The position numbers were made by a program, and so were the translations under genes. This document shows positions 26,573 to 35,583 of a stretch of 64,000 nt of DNA, one piece after another. The stretch lies in the NCBI GenBank assembly GCA_016860845.1, contig BOKF01000045.1, positions 1 through 64,000 on the forward strand. The letters run 5' to 3'. The stretch's first letter is position 1; each line of letters opens with the position of its first letter. The notes beneath the pieces are model-generated. The model did not search any database and was not told the origin of the DNA. It worked only from the letters and a program-made list of their open reading frames with translations. Source of the stretch: Chloroflexota bacterium (GTDB lineage: Bacteria > Chloroflexota > Anaerolineae > 4572-78 > J111).

Positions 26573-26650
26573 TGGGAAGGATGGAGGGTTGGAAGGAGGG
26601 AAAAATCTCTTTATCCAATCTTCCAGCCTTCCAACCTTCCCCTCCGCCGC
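26573..26650. repeat. GGAAGG/CCTTCC microrepeat palindrome
   Basis: Stacked GGAAGGATGGAGGGTTGGAAGG units are followed by CTTCCAGCCTTCCAACCTTCC. The block lies just after the GNAT gene and may act as a terminator. It belongs to the same family as 9818-9848. Confidence 0.65.
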
Positions 26651-26822
26651 AGCGGCAAAATCCCCGTTGACTTCTCCGGATTTGGCTTTATACTTGAAGG
26701 TGACAGGTGGGGCGGCAAGCAACTGGCGGGATAATAGGTTACAAAGATGGAGTATATCATTCCTAAAGGGGTGATAAACTTCAAAAATGAAGCAGACTCA
26801 ATAGTTAGCTGGCTGGGCTGAT

Positions 26823-27053
26823 TTATTGGATTGGATACCCGATCAGGCTTAATACTCCATACAGCCCCAAGCTAATCAGCCCGGCTACTACCGGCCCTAA
26901 ACGAAAGAGCACTCACATCGTCTGAAAGCGTTTCAACTGCTACAGCTCGATCATCCGGCCAATGGGTTTCACTATCTTTTGTAGCTAACGCGGAAAAACA
27001 GATGAAGCCTGGTAAATGGTCTCGTAGGTGCTATCGTACCATTTGAATTGCAT
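26823..27053 (-). pseudogene. Decayed small membrane-protein reading frame
   Basis: From the CAT at 27051-27053 one frame reads MQFKWYDSTYETIYQASSVF, then meets three internal stops (TAG, TAG, TGA). It keeps protein-like sequence (KIVKPIGRMIEL, then FRLGPVVAGLISLGLYGVLS) up to a TAA at 26823-26825. The coding-like composition in a single frame with a hydrophobic helix at the end suggests a nonsense-riddled relic. I do not recognise the parent family. A chance hydrophobic frame is the alternative. Confidence 0.35.
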
Positions 27054-27068
27054 GGTCTGTTACACCTA

Positions 27069-27971
27069 TTAGCGATTCCCGGTCTCTTTGGCCGGGAGCA
27101 ATTGCAGATAGAGCCAGACCGCTTTTAATTCGTCATCTGTCATCTGGCTGTAGGTCGGCCAGGGCATATATTGGGCCTTAAGCTGCCTATCCTCAGGGGT
27201 GAGACCTGTACGCAGGGTCTCAATAAACTCCTGCTCGCTCCAATTCGCCAGGTCTCCCCCGGGGGTCAAGTTCGCCGCAGGAGGCCACTCCGGTGGGACG
27301 CCGGGGATGGATCCCCCGGAGAAACCAGACCCATGACAGCCAACACAGCCCACAGCCAGATACTGCCCATAGGCAGCCGTCACCCCTGGGTCCGGGCTAA
27401 CCGGCCGGGGCGCCTCGTGGTCAATCTTTTCCGCCGGGACCAAATCAAGCTGCCCGGCCAGAAACAGCACCCGGCCGAGCGGGCCGATGGTAATGGCCGG
27501 GGGTTGGTTATCAACGGGCGGGACGGTTTTGAGATAGGCAATTAAGGCTCCTAAATCCTCATCGCTCAAGAAATAAAACTCCTGCGAGGGCATAAAGATC
27601 AAAGGCTTGCCATCCGGCCCAACCCCATGCCGAATAGCCCGGATCCAATCGGTATCGGTATAACTCCCCCCAATCCCCCCTGCACCGGCTGTCAGGTTAC
27701 TGGGGTTGATTTGCCCAATGGCCGGCTCGTCGATCAAGGTTCCGCCCGCCAGATTTTTGGTGTGGCAATCGGTGCAGCCCCGTACAATGGCCACATGCTC
27801 GCCCCAGGTCACAGCTTCTTCGTCATCTGGAATTTCAACAGGTTCAACGGCAATATCATACGTGGCATTGACCCGCTGGCTGCTAACCACAATGACGACA
27901 ACCACGGCAATAATGATCAATCCGACCAGGCCAGCCAGCCCCAGGCCAAGCCATTTCAATACTTTCTTCAT
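27069..27971 (-). CDS. Membrane-anchored dihaem cytochrome c
   Basis: The 300-aa protein has a single N-terminal membrane helix (residues 8-31, very Val/Ile rich) and two class-I cytochrome c domains with haem motifs CTDCH (about residue 66) and CVGCH (about residue 207). Candidate axial methionines are in LIFMPSQEF and KAQYMPWPTYSQM. It would carry electrons on the outer face of the membrane, as in cytochrome subunits of dehydrogenases. It leads no obvious oxidase operon here; the genes upstream on the same strand encode SnoaL and VOC proteins. The start has AGGGGG upstream. Confidence 0.9.
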   Translation of the reverse strand: MKKVLKWLGLGLAGLVGLIIIAVVVVIVVSSQRVNATYDIAVEPVEIPDDEEAVTWGEHVAIVRGCTDCHTKNLAGGTLIDEPAIGQINPSNLTAGAGGIGGSYTDTDWIRAIRHGVGPDGKPLIFMPSQEFYFLSDEDLGALIAYLKTVPPVDNQPPAITIGPLGRVLFLAGQLDLVPAEKIDHEAPRPVSPDPGVTAAYGQYLAVGCVGCHGSGFSGGSIPGVPPEWPPAANLTPGGDLANWSEQEFIETLRTGLTPEDRQLKAQYMPWPTYSQMTDDELKAVWLYLQLLPAKETGNR

Positions 27972-27999
27972 TTGAAGATTCCCCCTAATCGGTTATTGA

Positions 28000-28407
28000 T
28001 TACCCCATCGCCCCAAGCTGCTGCATCAAGCTCATCATATCAAACTCGGCCCAGCGTTCCACGATCTTGCTATCCGCCAGTCGAAACATCTCAATCCCGC
28101 TCATCGTGACCTGTTTGCCGGTTGGCGGCAGGCCCATAAACTCGCCGGTATTGGTGCCATTCACGGCCAAGCGAACCACCACCTTATCCCCATCGGCAAT
28201 TATATCTTCAGCCGTTACCCGTAAGTCGGAAAAGACGGCGTGATACATACTCAAGGTCTGTTTGGTGCCGGCCAGGCCGGGGGCTACGCCAGGGGTGGGG
28301 TTGTGATCGGTTAAATCGGTGGCGATCAACGCATCCAGGCCATCCAACTCATTGGCGTTGATAACCCCATACACTTTTTGAACAATCAGTTTGTTTTCTG
28401 CTGACAT
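28000..28407 (-). CDS. SnoaL-like ester cyclase
   Basis: The 135-aa protein is a NTF2/SnoaL-fold domain with DHNPTPGVAPGLAGTKQTLSMYHAVFSDLRVTAEDI, NGTNTGEFMGLPPTGKQVTMSG and KIVERWAEFD, the pattern of the predicted ester cyclase group. These are often polyketide cyclases or small hydrolases; no substrate is implied. AAGGAG lies upstream of the ATG. A paralogue (29197-29616) and the relic of a third copy are nearby. Confidence 0.85.
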   Translation of the reverse strand: MSAENKLIVQKVYGVINANELDGLDALIATDLTDHNPTPGVAPGLAGTKQTLSMYHAVFSDLRVTAEDIIADGDKVVVRLAVNGTNTGEFMGLPPTGKQVTMSGIEMFRLADSKIVERWAEFDMMSLMQQLGAMG

Positions 28408-28507
28408 GGTATTTTCTCCTTATTCGTTGAACTAAATTGTTGTATATTTCAAGTATAGGTTATGACTGTTTGGAACCGGTCTCAAAAACTGTTCGTAAAC
28501 TGTTCGT

Positions 28508-28575
28508 AGCCCAATCAGCCAGGGTATTGGAGTTGATGACTTTATACACTTTTTGAATAATCGCTTTATTTCCTA
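28508..28575 (-). pseudogene. Truncated N-terminal remnant of a third SnoaL-like gene
   Basis: The - strand reads GNKAIIQKVYKVINSNTLAD, clearly matching ENKLIVQKVYGVINANELDG at the N-terminus of the adjacent SnoaL gene. It has no start codon and no downstream body. It lies between the SnoaL and VOC genes and points to a former tandem duplicate that was deleted. Confidence 0.65.
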
Positions 28576-29082
28576 CTGGCCAGGTGGTCTGCCGTCTGGT
28601 TGGGCAGCCTCTGTCCGGGCCGCCTGTTCTGCCATGGTTTCCAGTAAGGTTGTTTCCGGTAAGGTCAGATCAATGGGATAACTGTCGGGTTGCCTAGAGG
28701 CTAAATTGGTGGGCCAGTAGATCTCGATCAGATTGCTTTCGAGATCACGAAAATAAAAAGCGAGCGACGCCCCGTGGTTAAATGCCGCCTCGATCGGCAG
28801 GCCCTTCTCGACGATATGTTGGTAAAACGCCCGCAGATCGGCCAGCGTCTCAACCTTGAAGGCGACATGAGCCCCCTCAGGGTTTGAGGTAAAGACGAGC
28901 TCGTGGGCTTCTTCATGGGGCCGGCTGCTCAAAAAAATCATCTGGGCAGAGGGGACATCTACGTTGCTGACAATTTGCATCCCGATCACATCCCGGTAGA
29001 ATGCCGCCATTTGGCTTGGGTCTTTGGCGTGTAAGCCGACATGATATAGTCCGGTTACTGCAGGTTTACCTGTTACGGTCAT
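28573..29082 (-). CDS. VOC (glyoxalase/extradiol dioxygenase) family protein
   Basis: The 169-aa protein has two beta-alpha-beta-beta-beta modules with candidate metal ligands in YHVGLHAKDPSQMAAFYRDVIGM, HELVFTS and NLIEIYWPT (final Glu ligand). This is the pattern of catechol-2,3-dioxygenase-like or glyoxalase-like enzymes; the substrate is unknown. GGAGG sits upstream of the ATG. The last codons and stop abut the SnoaL remnant. Confidence 0.85.
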   Translation of the reverse strand: MTVTGKPAVTGLYHVGLHAKDPSQMAAFYRDVIGMQIVSNVDVPSAQMIFLSSRPHEEAHELVFTSNPEGAHVAFKVETLADLRAFYQHIVEKGLPIEAAFNHGASLAFYFRDLESNLIEIYWPTNLASRQPDSYPIDLTLPETTLLETMAEQAARTEAAQPDGRPPGQ

Positions 29083-29138
29083 AGTTGAAGCCTCCTGGAA
29101 AATAGCCGGCGATGGCTGATTGCAACCATACGCCTGTT

Positions 29139-29189
29139 ATGGCAGCCGCATCCTGAGTAACGAAGTATATCGAAGGGTGCGGCTGCCAT
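29139..29189. repeat. Perfect 12-bp inverted repeat between VOC and SnoaL genes
   Basis: ATGGCAGCCGCA (29139-29150) faces TGCGGCTGCCAT (29178-29189). The loop carries CCTGAGTAACGAAGTATATCG, a segment with a cousin near 51915 (CTTCGATACGGCCTTCGG...). It may be a terminator or a dispersed repeat. Confidence 0.7.
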
Positions 29190-29196
29190 GACAGCG

Positions 29197-29616
29197 TTAT
29201 GATGGAATGACACCCAGTTGCTGCAACACACCCAGGTCGTCGGCGTTGTTCCAATGTTCGACAATTTTGCCAGCCTCGAGGCGGAAGATGTTGATCCCCG
29301 TTGTCCTGATCGGCTTACCGGTCGGCGGGATGCCAAAGAATTCCCCCTGATGCGTGCCGGTCCCGGAAAAGCGAACCGCCACCTTATTCCCTTCTGCGAC
29401 CACATCTTCAACCGCACCTGCCATGTCAGGAAAGGCGTTCTGGAAGATGCTGACCATCTGTTTGACCCCCTCGATGCCTGGGTCCAGTCCGGGCGGCGTA
29501 TTGTGCGACACAAAGTCGGCGGCAAGGAATTCATCCAACTTAGATAAATCTTCCTGTGAACTACGAAACATGTCCTGCCAACGCATGGCCACGGCTTTAT
29601 TAATTTCTGTTGACAT
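29197..29616 (-). CDS. SnoaL-like ester cyclase (second copy)
   Basis: The 139-aa paralogue of the 28000-28407 gene shows DFVSHNTPPGLDPGIEGVKQ, GTHQGEFFGIPPTGKPI and KIVEHWNNADDLGVLQQLG. The last motif is close to the other copy's ending. AAGGAG precedes the ATG. It is the first gene of the - strand set (SnoaL, VOC, SnoaL, cytochrome c) and faces away from the BTAD regulator, a candidate controller of the set. Confidence 0.85.
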   Translation of the reverse strand: MSTEINKAVAMRWQDMFRSSQEDLSKLDEFLAADFVSHNTPPGLDPGIEGVKQMVSIFQNAFPDMAGAVEDVVAEGNKVAVRFSGTGTHQGEFFGIPPTGKPIRTTGINIFRLEAGKIVEHWNNADDLGVLQQLGVIPS

Positions 29617-29682
29617 TGTCTGCTCTCCTTTTGCATTATGTTATTACTGCTACAAATTTGCGTTGTCCGCGAAAATGAATTA

Positions 29683-29948
29683 GACAGGATTAACAAGATT
29701 TACAGGATAGGAAAAATTTTAAAAATTGTAGGGGTCAAAATGATATCAGAGTGTTCGCACGGCGATAAATCGCCGCGCTATTGCACTGCGCCGGATGAAT
29801 CCGGCTTGAAGCTTACTTTTAGCCCGATTCATCGGGCGTTGTTTGATAGCCCTGCGATTTATCGCGGGGCGAGCGTACATATGATTCTGATATCGTTCTG
29901 ATTACTACAAAAAATTTTAAAAATCTTGTTAATCCTGTAAATCCTGTC
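29683..29948. repeat. Nested palindromic element in the divergent spacer
   Basis: Outer arms ACAGGATTAACAAGATTTAC (from about 29684) and ATCTTGTTAATCCTGTAAAT (about 29923-29942) enclose TGATATCAGA/TCTGATATC (29741/29886). These in turn enclose GCGATAAATCGC/GCGATTTATCGC and the GCCGGATGAATCCGGC and GCCCGATTCATCGGGC hairpins. It looks like one palindromic element inserted into another. The rest of 29617-30201 holds short TTCACCCTTCACA-type repeats and no gene. Confidence 0.7.
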
Positions 29949-30201
29949 AAAATTCGGTTGCGGCTCGGCTGCGTTACGTGATTAGATTATTTACTGCTGT
30001 TGAGGTACACGAATGGTGTGAATGTGAAAACAAACTTCACCCTTCACAATTGGCTATTCATCATTCACAATTCTTAATATCTGACATCCTCCTTCCCTTG
30101 ATATATAATGGGGAGTGATTACCCATACTTAATTGCCATTATATCCCCCCTAACGTTGAAAAAGCGTTGACAAAAACGTGGACAACAGGACAAGTTCAAA
30201 T

Positions 30202-33200
30202 ATGAACCGCCTGAAATTATCATTTTTCGGCCCGCCGGAGATTTATTACGACAGCCAGCCGCTCACCTTTCGGACGCGGAAGGCCCTGGCCTTGCTGATT
30301 TATCTGGCGACGGAAGGCGGGCAGCAGCCGCGTGAAAAGTTGACGGCCCTCTTTTGGCCCGAAAGTGATGCCGGCCGGGGGCGCACGATGCTGCGCACCA
30401 GCCTGGTTCATCTACGGGCGGTGCTGGACACCCTGGCCGGGGCGTATTTGATCGTCGAGCGTCAAACGCTGGGTTTTGACCCCGCCCTCGACCTTGATTT
30501 CGACCTCCATCTGCTGCAAGCGGCAATGAATACGCTGGAGCGGGACTCCAACCAGCAAGCCGGCGACCAATTGATCGCGCAGCTCCAAACGGCGCTGGAT
30601 CGCTATCGTGGGGATTTTTTGGAGGGCTTCACCCTGCCCGATACCCCCACCTTCGACGACTGGGTTACCTTGCAGCGGGAGTTCTGGCATGGCCGGGTCA
30701 GCCGCTTGTTTGAGGCGCTTTCCCAGGGTTATTTCGAGCGGGGCGATCTGGCCAATGGCATCGAAACGGCCACCCGTTGGCAGAGCCACGATGCCTTTAG
30801 CGAGGCTGCCGCCTCGCGCCTGATGCAGCTTTATTTCGCCGGCCATAACCGGGCTGCGGCCCTGCAAGCCTATGCCGGCTATCAAACGATGCTGGTTGAT
30901 GAATTTGGGGCCGTCCCCTCGCCGGAAATCGAAGCCCTCGCGGCCCGAATCCGGGCCGGCGCCGCGCCGCAGCGGCAGCCGAACGCGCCTGCCCCGGTCC
31001 ACGCGCCGGCCGATTTAACCTTTGTGGGCCGCACCCATGAGCTTCAGCGGTTGCAGGCAATCTTTGCTCAGGCCAGCCGGGGACAGGCTCAGGTGGCCCT
31101 GCTAACGGGCGAAGCCGGCATCGGCAAAACCCGGCTGGCAACCGAGTTTCTCACCTGGGCCACGGCGCAGGGCGCGGACATTTTGTCAGGCCGCGCCTTC
31201 GAGGCCGGGGGGCGGCTGCCCTACCAGCCCCTCATTCAATGTCTCCGTGCCCGTCTGGCCCGCGAAAACGCCCCCGACGACCTGTTGTCCGATATCTGGC
31301 TGGCCGAGTTGAGCCGCCTCCTGCCCGAACTGCATGATCGCTACCCCGATTTAGCCCAACCGCAGCCGGATGAGGCTACGGCCCAGACCCGGCTGTTTGA
31401 AGCCATCACCCGCTTGGGACAGGCCTTGGCCCGCCGCGCCCCACTGCTGTTCTTTCTTGACGACGCCCAATGGGCCGACCTCGCCTCGCTGGATGCGCTG
31501 CAATTTGCCCTATCCCGCTGGAATGAAACCCGAACGCCAATACTACTTCTGCTGAGCGCCCGTAACGAAGCGTTTGCCGCAACGTCCGATTTACAACATT
31601 GGCTCGCCCGCCTCAAAGCGGATGTTACCGTCACCCGGCTCAACCTTCATTATCTGACTCGTGAAAACACGTTGGCCTTGATCACGGCTTTACAGGCTGA
31701 TCACCTCAAGGTGTCACCATCGCCCGATGTTTCGGGCGACACCGGCCCGATCCCCCTCAAGCTCGATGCCTTTGCCGAGGCCCTCCATATCGAAACCGGC
31801 GGCCATCCCTTTTTCGTTGCGGAGACGATCAAAGCCCTGCTGGAGCAACATGTGTTGGTTCCGGGACAAACCGCTGATGGCACTAAAGGGTTGATGTGGC
31901 GCACCTTAGCCGGTGAGACCAGCGGGCGTTTTCCATTTCTGCGCATCATTCCCACCTCGGTGCGGCAGGCCATTTTGGATCGTCTGGCCCGGCTGACCCT
32001 AACAGCCAAAGCGCTGCTCACCAGTGCCGCCGTGTTGGGCCAGGGGGCCACCTTTGAGCAGTTGTGTGAGGTGTCTGCGGTAGCTGAAATGGACGCTTTG
32101 GAGGCGCTGGAAGAGTTGGTCGGACGGCGCTTGCTGCTGGAACGAGCGGATTTGATCCCCACCTACCTGATTGCCCATGACCTGATTCGGGACGTGCTTT
32201 ATGAAGAGACCAGCACAGCCCGCAAGCGCATCCTCCATCGCCGGGCCATGACGGTGTTGGATGAGACCGGTCCGGCCCGGCTGGCCTACCATGCCCTCAA
32301 GGCCGGAGCCGTCAAAGCGGCCTTTCAATACAGTGTCGCCGCCGGCGATGCCGCCTTCGCGCTTTCCGCGGCCAGCGAAGCCCTTAACCACTACCAAACG
32401 GCCCGCCGACTTCTGGACTCGCCGACCATCCCGGCGCTAGAGCCGCCGGCTTATCAGCATCTCTACACCCAATTGGGTCGGGCTTTGGAACTGAATGAGC
32501 AGTTCGATCAGGCGCTGGCGATCTATGAGGAATTGGGACAAATCGCCAAACAGCACCATGCGCCGCCCGTCGAACTGGCCGCGTTGATGGCTCAAGTTAC
32601 CATTCTGGCCGTCGGCGGCTCACCCTTGTTTCAATCAAAGCGGGCCGAAAGCCTGTTGTTGCAAGCTTTAGCCCTGGCTCAGACCATTGACGACCAGGTG
32701 ATTGAGACCAAAATCCTCTGGCGGATGATGCAAGTTTACATGTTCAGTGGGGGGCGATTTCAAGAAGGCATCGCTGCCGGGGAACGCGCTTTGGCCCTGG
32801 CTCATCAGCTCGACCTGTCTGAACAGATTGCTTTCATTGTGGGCGATTTGGCGCTGAGTTATACCGATACCCTGAATTTCAAACATTGCGTGGAATTGGC
32901 GACGGAAGCCGCCCAACGATGGCGAACCCTGGGTAATCGCTCGATGGAAGTTGATGCGCTATCGAAGTTGATGGGCAACCTGATCTTTATGGGGCAGTAC
33001 GAGCAGGGGTTGGCCCTCTCGGCGGAGGCGTATCAGATCAGTCAAGAGATCAACAATGTTTGGGGGCAGTGGCAAAGCCGAGGGTTCACCGAAAATGCCT
33101 ATTGGGAACGCGGTCAGCCGGACCAGGCGCTGCTGGTTTTAGAGAACGTCGTCCGGCTGGGAGAACAGGGCGGCTATCCACTGCCCCTCACTTATTCGAG

Positions 33201-33831
33201 AGCGCAGTTGGGCCTGGCCTACGGAGCCTTGGGGTTGATCGAGCGAGGTCTGGCGCTGGCCCGCCTGGCCCTTGAAGCGGATGCGCAATTCCCCATGTTT
33301 CGGGTCCACATTCTGGCCGTTTTGGCCCAGCTTCACCTCTGGCAAGGTCAGCTTACCGAGGCGCAAGCTCTGGTTGACCAGGCTCGCCTGGACCCCCTAC
33401 GAGCGGCGCATCCGGTTTGGGCCTTATACCTGCCGGTGGTCGAGGCCGAGTTAGCCGTTCAGCAAGAAGATTACGCCCAGGCCCTCGACGTGACGGCGGC
33501 CTATCTGCCGACCTTAGAGCAACATGAGATCCGGCTCTATCACCTCCCGACCCTCTACTTTCGCGGCCAGGCGTTGTTAGGCCAAAATCAACCCGACGCC
33601 GCCCGCGACTGCTGGCTCGAAGCCCGCGCCATCGCCGAAGAAATGGGCTCACGGCGCTGGTTGTGGCCCATTCTGTTCGCCCTCAGCCGGCTTGAACCCG
33701 ACCCGGCCCAGGCTAAACAGTTGCGCCAACAGGCTCGCGAAATCATTGACTATATCAGCCGGCACACGCCACCTGACTTTCGAGCTTCAATTCTCGGTTT
33801 ACCAGAGGTGCGGGCGGTGCTGACTGAGTAG
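30202..33831 (+). CDS. BTAD-AAA-TPR transcriptional activator (SARP/LAL-like)
   Basis: The roughly 1209-aa regulator starts with an OmpR-type winged helix (MNRLKLSFFGPPEIYYDSQP, RTRKALALLIYLA), followed by the bacterial transcriptional activation domain (BTAD, about 100-255). Then come an AAA/STAND ATPase (Walker A GEAGIGKTRLATEF near residue 305, Walker B LLFFLDDAQWADLASLD) and a long TPR-rich C-terminal half (700-1200). Such proteins sense ligands or partner proteins and activate nearby genes. A GTG eight codons upstream (30178) is also possible. The divergent SnoaL/VOC/cytochrome genes are the nearest candidate targets, by inference. Confidence 0.9.
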   Translation: MNRLKLSFFGPPEIYYDSQPLTFRTRKALALLIYLATEGGQQPREKLTALFWPESDAGRGRTMLRTSLVHLRAVLDTLAGAYLIVERQTLGFDPALDLDFDLHLLQAAMNTLERDSNQQAGDQLIAQLQTALDRYRGDFLEGFTLPDTPTFDDWVTLQREFWHGRVSRLFEALSQGYFERGDLANGIETATRWQSHDAFSEAAASRLMQLYFAGHNRAAALQAYAGYQTMLVDEFGAVPSPEIEALAARIRAGAAPQRQPNAPAPVHAPADLTFVGRTHELQRLQAIFAQASRGQAQVALLTGEAGIGKTRLATEFLTWATAQGADILSGRAFEAGGRLPYQPLIQCLRARLARENAPDDLLSDIWLAELSRLLPELHDRYPDLAQPQPDEATAQTRLFEAITRLGQALARRAPLLFFLDDAQWADLASLDALQFALSRWNETRTPILLLLSARNEAFAATSDLQHWLARLKADVTVTRLNLHYLTRENTLALITALQADHLKVSPSPDVSGDTGPIPLKLDAFAEALHIETGGHPFFVAETIKALLEQHVLVPGQTADGTKGLMWRTLAGETSGRFPFLRIIPTSVRQAILDRLARLTLTAKALLTSAAVLGQGATFEQLCEVSAVAEMDALEALEELVGRRLLLERADLIPTYLIAHDLIRDVLYEETSTARKRILHRRAMTVLDETGPARLAYHALKAGAVKAAFQYSVAAGDAAFALSAASEALNHYQTARRLLDSPTIPALEPPAYQHLYTQLGRALELNEQFDQALAIYEELGQIAKQHHAPPVELAALMAQVTILAVGGSPLFQSKRAESLLLQALALAQTIDDQVIETKILWRMMQVYMFSGGRFQEGIAAGERALALAHQLDLSEQIAFIVGDLALSYTDTLNFKHCVELATEAAQRWRTLGNRSMEVDALSKLMGNLIFMGQYEQGLALSAEAYQISQEINNVWGQWQSRGFTENAYWERGQPDQALLVLENVVRLGEQGGYPLPLTYSRAQLGLAYGALGLIERGLALARLALEADAQFPMFRVHILAVLAQLHLWQGQLTEAQALVDQARLDPLRAAHPVWALYLPVVEAELAVQQEDYAQALDVTAAYLPTLEQHEIRLYHLPTLYFRGQALLGQNQPDAARDCWLEARAIAEEMGSRRWLWPILFALSRLEPDPAQAKQLRQQAREIIDYISRHTPPDFRASILGLPEVRAVLTE

Positions 33832-34029
33832 ATGACCTGTGAGAAATCCAGCAAACAATTCGTTGTACCCGACCTGCTACCCTTCCTATTTTCAACCTTA
33901 CTTTGTTGGCAGAGTTGATGTATAATGAGAATATCTTTGCCCAGCCGCAGGCGGGTAAACTCATGGGCGTTAAGCGCGGCCTCACTTACCCAGAAGGTTG
34001 CTTCCAAACGCTAACCTCAATTAAAGACC

Positions 34030-34242
34030 TTAAACTGCCATCGCCTCAAAGGCGACTTGTAACTGTTCCGTCTCTGTTATCGAAAAGTTCAGTTTTTCAA
34101 ACCCGATGACCCGTCCTTCTCTGTCTTTCATTAAAATTACTTCTTCGCCCGTTTCTTCCGAAATATATTCTTTCTTTGGGTCATCAAACCAGACCGTCAG
34201 CGTATTTCCTACTTTATCATAATAGACTTTTACTTGGGCCAT
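34030..34242 (-). CDS. DUF2283 family protein
   Basis: The 70-aa protein reads KVYYDKVGNTLTVWFDDP, YISEETGEEVILMKDREGRVIGFEKLN, the signature of DUF2283. These small beta-rich proteins often lie beside toxin-antitoxin-like genes and have no proven role. GAAGGAAGG precedes the start. A YefM-like antitoxin starts 84 bp away on the other strand. Confidence 0.85.
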   Translation of the reverse strand: MAQVKVYYDKVGNTLTVWFDDPKKEYISEETGEEVILMKDREGRVIGFEKLNFSITETEQLQVAFEAMAV

Positions 34243-34325
34243 ATCTTCGTTCCTTCCTTCACCGCATCGGTCGGGTAAGTGGTAATAGCTTTCATAGGTT
34301 AATCTTTGTCCATAAGGGTGATAAG

Positions 34326-34580
34326 ATGAATGCAGTAACCTTAACTGAAGCTAAGGCAAACCTAGAGCAAATCATTGAGCAGGCCATTACTGATGTAGAA
34401 CCGACGATTATCAGTACCGATATGGGCCAGCAAATTGTAATTATGCCGCTCGAGGAATTTAACGCCTGGAAAGAAGCGCCCTATCTGTTATCTAATCCTT
34501 TTAATGCCGAACATTTGCGGCAATCTATTATGGAAGCAGAGACAGGCAAAACAGTAGAGCGAGAGCTGCTTAAGGCCTGA
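34326..34580 (+). CDS. Phd/YefM-type antitoxin, apparently orphan
   Basis: The 84-aa protein has the Phd/YefM fold: MNAVTLTEAKANLEQIIEQA at the N-terminus, then IVIMPLEEFNAWKE and the C-terminal toxin-binding segment RQSIMEAETGKTVERELL typical of YoeB/Txe partners. A longer frame from 34176 has no family match. No RelE/YoeB-like toxin follows: the next gene, 24 bp on, is a phosphotransferase. The toxin is either lost or encoded elsewhere. Confidence 0.85.
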   Translation: MNAVTLTEAKANLEQIIEQAITDVEPTIISTDMGQQIVIMPLEEFNAWKEAPYLLSNPFNAEHLRQSIMEAETGKTVERELLKA

Positions 34581-34604
34581 GTAAACATCTCCGAAAATCC
34601 CCTC

Positions 34605-35561
34605 ATGACCCTATCTTCCGAAGACCAAAAGCTCGCCCAATTGATCCAAAAGATTGCCCCGCAGGACAAACTGCTGCGCATGTGGCCCTTAACAGGCGGC
34701 ATCTCCGCCGAGATGACGGCCTTTGAGCTGGCAGACCCGGACGGCCAAAGGAAAAGGCTAATCCTCCGCCGGCCGGGGGAGGCAGCCCTCAAGCAAAACC
34801 CGCACGCCGCCGCAGACGAATTCAAGCTCCTGCAGACCACGCACTCCCTGGGCCTGGCCACACCGAGGCCGTACTATTTCGATCCTTCCGGCCGGATTTT
34901 TCCCACGCCCTATCTGGTCGTCGAATATATCGAAGGCGAGCCGGAATTCGTCCCGGCTGATTTAGCCGATTTCACCCTTCAACTGGCGGCGCATCTGGCC
35001 CAAATTCACCGGGTGGACGGCTCGACGCCGGATTTATCGTTCCTGCCCCGCCGGGTCCCCGGATTTGCCGAGCAGTTTGGCCCACACTCCCCAATCGTTG
35101 ATCCAGGCCTGGACGAAGGGCGAATTCGCCAGACGCTAGCCGCCGTCTGGCCCTTAACGCAGCGGAATACGCCCGTCCTGCTGCACGGCGATTTTTGGCC
35201 TGGCAATATCTTGTGGCGGAATGGCCGGCTCGCCGCTGTGATTGACTGGGAGGATGCCAGCTTAGGCGATCCGCTGGCCGATCTGGCGATCAGCCGCCTG
35301 GACCTTCTCTGGATATTTGGCCGCGAGGCGATGGATTCCTTCACCCATCATTATCAAGCCCTGATAGATATTGATTACACGAATCTGCCTTACTGGGACC
35401 TCGCCGCTGCCCTGCGCCTGGTTCGCCTGGCCGGCGCTGACCTGGCCGGATGGGCGGCCTTCTTTCCCCCTTTTGGCCGGCCCGACATCACCGCACAAAC
35501 GATCAGAGACCATTACCGCTTTTTCATCAGCCAGGCCTTTGAAAAAGTGAGCTGTTTCTAG
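34605..35561 (+). CDS. Aminoglycoside-phosphotransferase-like (APH) family kinase
   Basis: The 318-aa protein has the APH/choline-kinase-type fold with the catalytic loop VLLHGDFWPGNILWRNG (HGD-x4-N) and the metal site VIDWEDASLGDPLADLA. It phosphorylates a hydroxyl of a small molecule. The family spans antibiotic, homoserine and sugar kinases, and nothing here shows which. The N-terminal lobe has LTGGISAEMTAFELADPDG. It is followed 22 bp later by a membrane-protein gene. Confidence 0.85.
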   Translation: MTLSSEDQKLAQLIQKIAPQDKLLRMWPLTGGISAEMTAFELADPDGQRKRLILRRPGEAALKQNPHAAADEFKLLQTTHSLGLATPRPYYFDPSGRIFPTPYLVVEYIEGEPEFVPADLADFTLQLAAHLAQIHRVDGSTPDLSFLPRRVPGFAEQFGPHSPIVDPGLDEGRIRQTLAAVWPLTQRNTPVLLHGDFWPGNILWRNGRLAAVIDWEDASLGDPLADLAISRLDLLWIFGREAMDSFTHHYQALIDIDYTNLPYWDLAAALRLVRLAGADLAGWAAFFPPFGRPDITAQTIRDHYRFFISQAFEKVSCF

Positions 35562-35583
35562 CCGTGTCCAACTCGAACCAAAC

